NCBI GenBank assembly: GCA_910578065.1 | Contig: CAJTPB010000001.1 | Location: 214,056-278,055, forward strand | Origin: an uncultured Christensenella sp. | Lineage (GTDB): Bacteria > Bacillota > Clostridia > Christensenellales > Borkfalkiaceae | DNA: 64,000 bases | Reading direction: 5' to 3' | Shown: piece by piece, positions 62,298 to 64,000 of the stretch | Layout: every line of letters starts with the position of its first letter | Position numbering within the stretch: the first letter of the stretch is position 1 | Position numbers and translations under genes: made by a program | Notes under the pieces: model-generated | The model's database searches: none | Told to the model about the DNA's origin: nothing | The model's input: only the letters and a program-made list of their open reading frames with translations

Positions 62298-62891
62298 ATG
62301 AGCAACTATGCCTACGGGCGCGTATCCGCCAAAGACCAAAAGTTAGAACGCCAACTAGACGCTTTTATGCGTTGCGGCATTACTTTCAACAAAATTTACT
62401 GCGATAAGAAAAGCGGGAAAGACTTTGAACGCGATCAGTACAAAAAAATGATTAAAAAAATAAAGACGGGCGATTTGCTCGTCATTAAATCCATTGACAG
62501 GTTAGGACGCAACTACGACGCGATCATCATAGAATGGAAACATATTACCCAAGACGTCGGCGCGGATATACTCGTGCTCGACATGCCGTTCCTCGATACG
62601 CGCACTTATAAAAATTTGATCGGACGGTTGATTGCCGATATTGTGTTGCAGCTTCTTTCGTTCGTTGCCGAAAACGAACGGGAAAATATCCGATCGCGCC
62701 AAGCCGAAGGCATTGCGATAGCAAAACAAAAGGGCGTCCGTTTCGGACGCCCCCGCGTTACGATCCCCTCTAACTTTTCGGAAGTTGCCGCCGCTTATCT
62801 TTCCCGCAAAATTTCTTATACCGAAGCCCTGCGCCTTACCAACCTACGCCCCACTACTTTTTATAGATATATAAAAGGGTATTATGATTAA
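62298..62891 (+). CDS. Small serine recombinase (resolvase/invertase)
   Basis: This 197-residue enzyme has a resolvase domain with the catalytic serine in YAYGRVSAKDQ (Ser10) and IDRLGRNYD near 68-76. A C-terminal helix-turn-helix follows (about 150-190, ALRLTNLRPTTFYRYIKG). AAAGGAG stands 8 bases before the ATG, so the frame upstream is not used. It is not part of a larger element here. It is divergent from the starch-binding lipoprotein gene, and a perfect palindrome (62191-62204) between them could be a binding site. Possible roles are inversion of a nearby segment or a former transposon. Confidence 0.9.
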   Translation: MSNYAYGRVSAKDQKLERQLDAFMRCGITFNKIYCDKKSGKDFERDQYKKMIKKIKTGDLLVIKSIDRLGRNYDAIIIEWKHITQDVGADILVLDMPFLDTRTYKNLIGRLIADIVLQLLSFVAENERENIRSRQAEGIAIAKQKGVRFGRPRVTIPSNFSEVAAAYLSRKISYTEALRLTNLRPTTFYRYIKGYYD

Positions 62892-63052
62892 AAAAACGGC
62901 GTTTGTCTTTCGGTAAGTTTATAAGCCTGCGCCTTTTCTTTTATCGTGATACGAAAAATCGAATATGGGGAAAATTTGCTTCGGTATGGAAACACCATTT
63001 CATTAAGGCAAATTTTTGTTATGCCTTGACTGCTTTGTTTTTTCGGCGACGC

Positions 63053-63392
63053 CGAAAGACAAACGCAGCAAGAGAAAAACGTTTCTTTCAATTTTCCTTT
63101 TTGACCATCTTCACCGCCCTATCTTTACATGCGTTATCGAAAGACAAACGCAGCAACAGAAAAACGTTTCTTTCAATTTTCCTTTTGGTTCATCTTCACC
63201 GCCCCGTTTTTACAGGCGGTATCGAAAGACAAACGCGGCAACAGAAAAATGTTTCTTTCAATTTTCCTTTTTGACCATCTTCACCGCCCTATCTTTACAT
63301 GCGTTATCGAAAGACAAACGCAGCAAGAGAAAAACGTTTCTCTCAATTTCCCTTTTTGTTCATCTTCACCGCCCCGTTTTTACAAGCGTTAT
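63053..63392. repeat. Four-unit 85-bp tandem repeat
   Basis: The segment CGAAAGACAAACGC recurs at 63053, 63138, 63223 and 63308, exactly 85 bases apart; the array ends at 63393. Units 1 and 3 are alike and units 2 and 4 are alike, so the true period is partly 170. Several open frames run through it only because the period shifts the frame each time. Confidence 0.9.
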
Positions 63393-63453
63393 CGTAAAAG
63401 ATATCATGCAGTTAATTGTTAAAATCGAATTTTTCTATCTCTATATAAAAAAC

Positions 63454-63477
63454 AAGCCCCGACGACTGTCGGGGCTT
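63454..63477 (+). terminator. Hairpin after the repeat array
   Basis: AAGCCCCGAC-GACT-GTCGGGGCTT is a perfect 10-bp stem, followed by TGTAATTCG, with a weak T-run. Confidence 0.6.
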
Positions 63478-63520
63478 TGTAATTCGTTGGCTGATTTTCC
63501 GCTTTGAAACACGTCATTAT

Positions 63521-63565
63521 AGCAAAAATGAGTTGAACTCGTTTAAAGTTCAACTCATTTTTGCT
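63521..63565 (-). terminator. Terminator of the rRNA operon
   Basis: A 19-bp stem (63521-63539 with 63547-63565) has a 7-base loop. On the minus strand its end is T-rich and follows tRNA-Asn directly. Confidence 0.85.
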
Positions 63566-63641
63566 TGGCTGCCCCTGGCAGACTCGAACTGTCGACACTG
63601 CGGTTAACAGCCGCATGCTCTACCGACTGAGCTAAGGGGCA
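63566..63641 (-). tRNA. tRNA-Asn (GTT)
   Basis: Read on the minus strand, the cloverleaf begins TGCCCCTTAGCTC. It has the anticodon loop CTGTTAA and encodes CCA at 63566-63568. It lies 7 bases after the 5S gene in the same operon. Confidence 0.93.
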
Positions 63642-63648
63642 ATAAAAA

Positions 63649-63765
<117 letters not shown>

Positions 63766-64000
63766 TGGTATATTAAATCCTTGCGGATATAATAACAATG
63801 GTATAGCTGTTACGTTTTCCCCCAACAGCTATTTTACCGCACGCCCTTCAACGTGCGCCCTTACAAGAACTTTATTGCAAATTCTCTTCGGGGAATCTTC
63901 AAGGGAAACTCAATTAGAAAGAGTTTACCGAAGATTAACAACTACATAGCAAGAGAAATACGTAAAGCGTATAGCTCGTAAAAATCATAGAAATTCGTAA
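63766..64000 (-). other. 23S-5S spacer of the rRNA operon
   Basis: This transcribed spacer has an inverted repeat ATAGCTGTT/AACAGCTAT near 63800 and a CGCACG/CGTGCG stem near 63845, probably processing signals. The 3' end of the 23S gene should lie beyond the window edge. Confidence 0.55.

Noticed and set aside
63053..63392. CRISPR array
   Set aside because: The units are 85 bp without separate short repeats and variable spacers, and no cas gene is present. The same holds for the 131-bp repeat at 26166.
62903..63507. Overlapping open frames through the 85-bp repeats
   Set aside because: The three frames read alike only because the repeat length is not a multiple of three; none has a ribosome site.

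Overview
The window looks like a Bacillota (Firmicutes) chromosome, probably an uncultured gut member of the class Clostridia. The grounds are AddA/AddB helicase-nuclease genes instead of RecBCD, a tilS-hpt pair, strong AGGAGG ribosome binding sites, consensus sigma-A promoters, many lipoproteins, and mobile elements of the large-serine-recombinase and MobV kinds that are common in Clostridia. Placement below class is not attempted. The core genes (about 18-30 kb) look clearly more GC-rich than the left 18 kb.

Left 18 kb: accessory DNA made of two modules. Module A (about 1.2-10.3 kb) has a minus-strand operon of five tightly packed genes: a DUF4143 ATPase, a BcgI-like nuclease-methyltransferase, its specificity subunit, a Shedu (DUF4263) nuclease and a large serine recombinase. 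It is followed on the plus strand by a possible structured RNA, a pMV158-like oriT and a MobV relaxase that seems to start at ATT. This reads as a mobilizable element carrying a defence operon. Module B (about 10.3-17.8 kb) has a second defence-like operon (gamma-type adenine methyltransferase, a restriction-endonuclease-like protein, a DUF5343 protein and a Swt1-type HEPN protein). Beside it are an HUH replication initiator, three large palindromes and a second serine recombinase.

18-30 kb: core genes. These are tRNA-Gln, a PRC-barrel protein, addA/addB, a lipoprotein, hpt, tilS and a tRNA cluster (fMet, Met, Glu). A 131-bp tandem repeat lies between addB and the lipoprotein gene.

30-46 kb: a fructan-utilization locus. 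It has a membrane-anchored GH32 fructanase, a GH32 lipoprotein, a cytoplasmic GH32 fructosidase, an ABC importer (binding protein and two permeases, no ATPase), a PfkB-type fructokinase and a divergent LacI repressor. Three similar 16-bp operator candidates overlap the predicted promoters of the LacI/fructanase pair, the transport operon and the kinase. A truncated GH1 gene and an AraC regulator follow.

48-62 kb: a starch/maltodextrin locus. It has a starch-binding-type lipoprotein, a GH13 amylase lipoprotein, a small secreted protein, a second LacI repressor, a maltodextrin-binding protein, a cytoplasmic GH13 enzyme, maltodextrin phosphorylase and two permeases. A consensus promoter with a long leader precedes it, and two similar palindromes are candidate operators. 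As in the fructan locus, no ATPase gene is present, so both importers probably share one encoded elsewhere.

62-64 kb: a small serine recombinase, a four-unit 85-bp tandem repeat and the minus-strand 3' end of an rRNA operon (spacer, 5S rRNA, tRNA-Asn, terminator).
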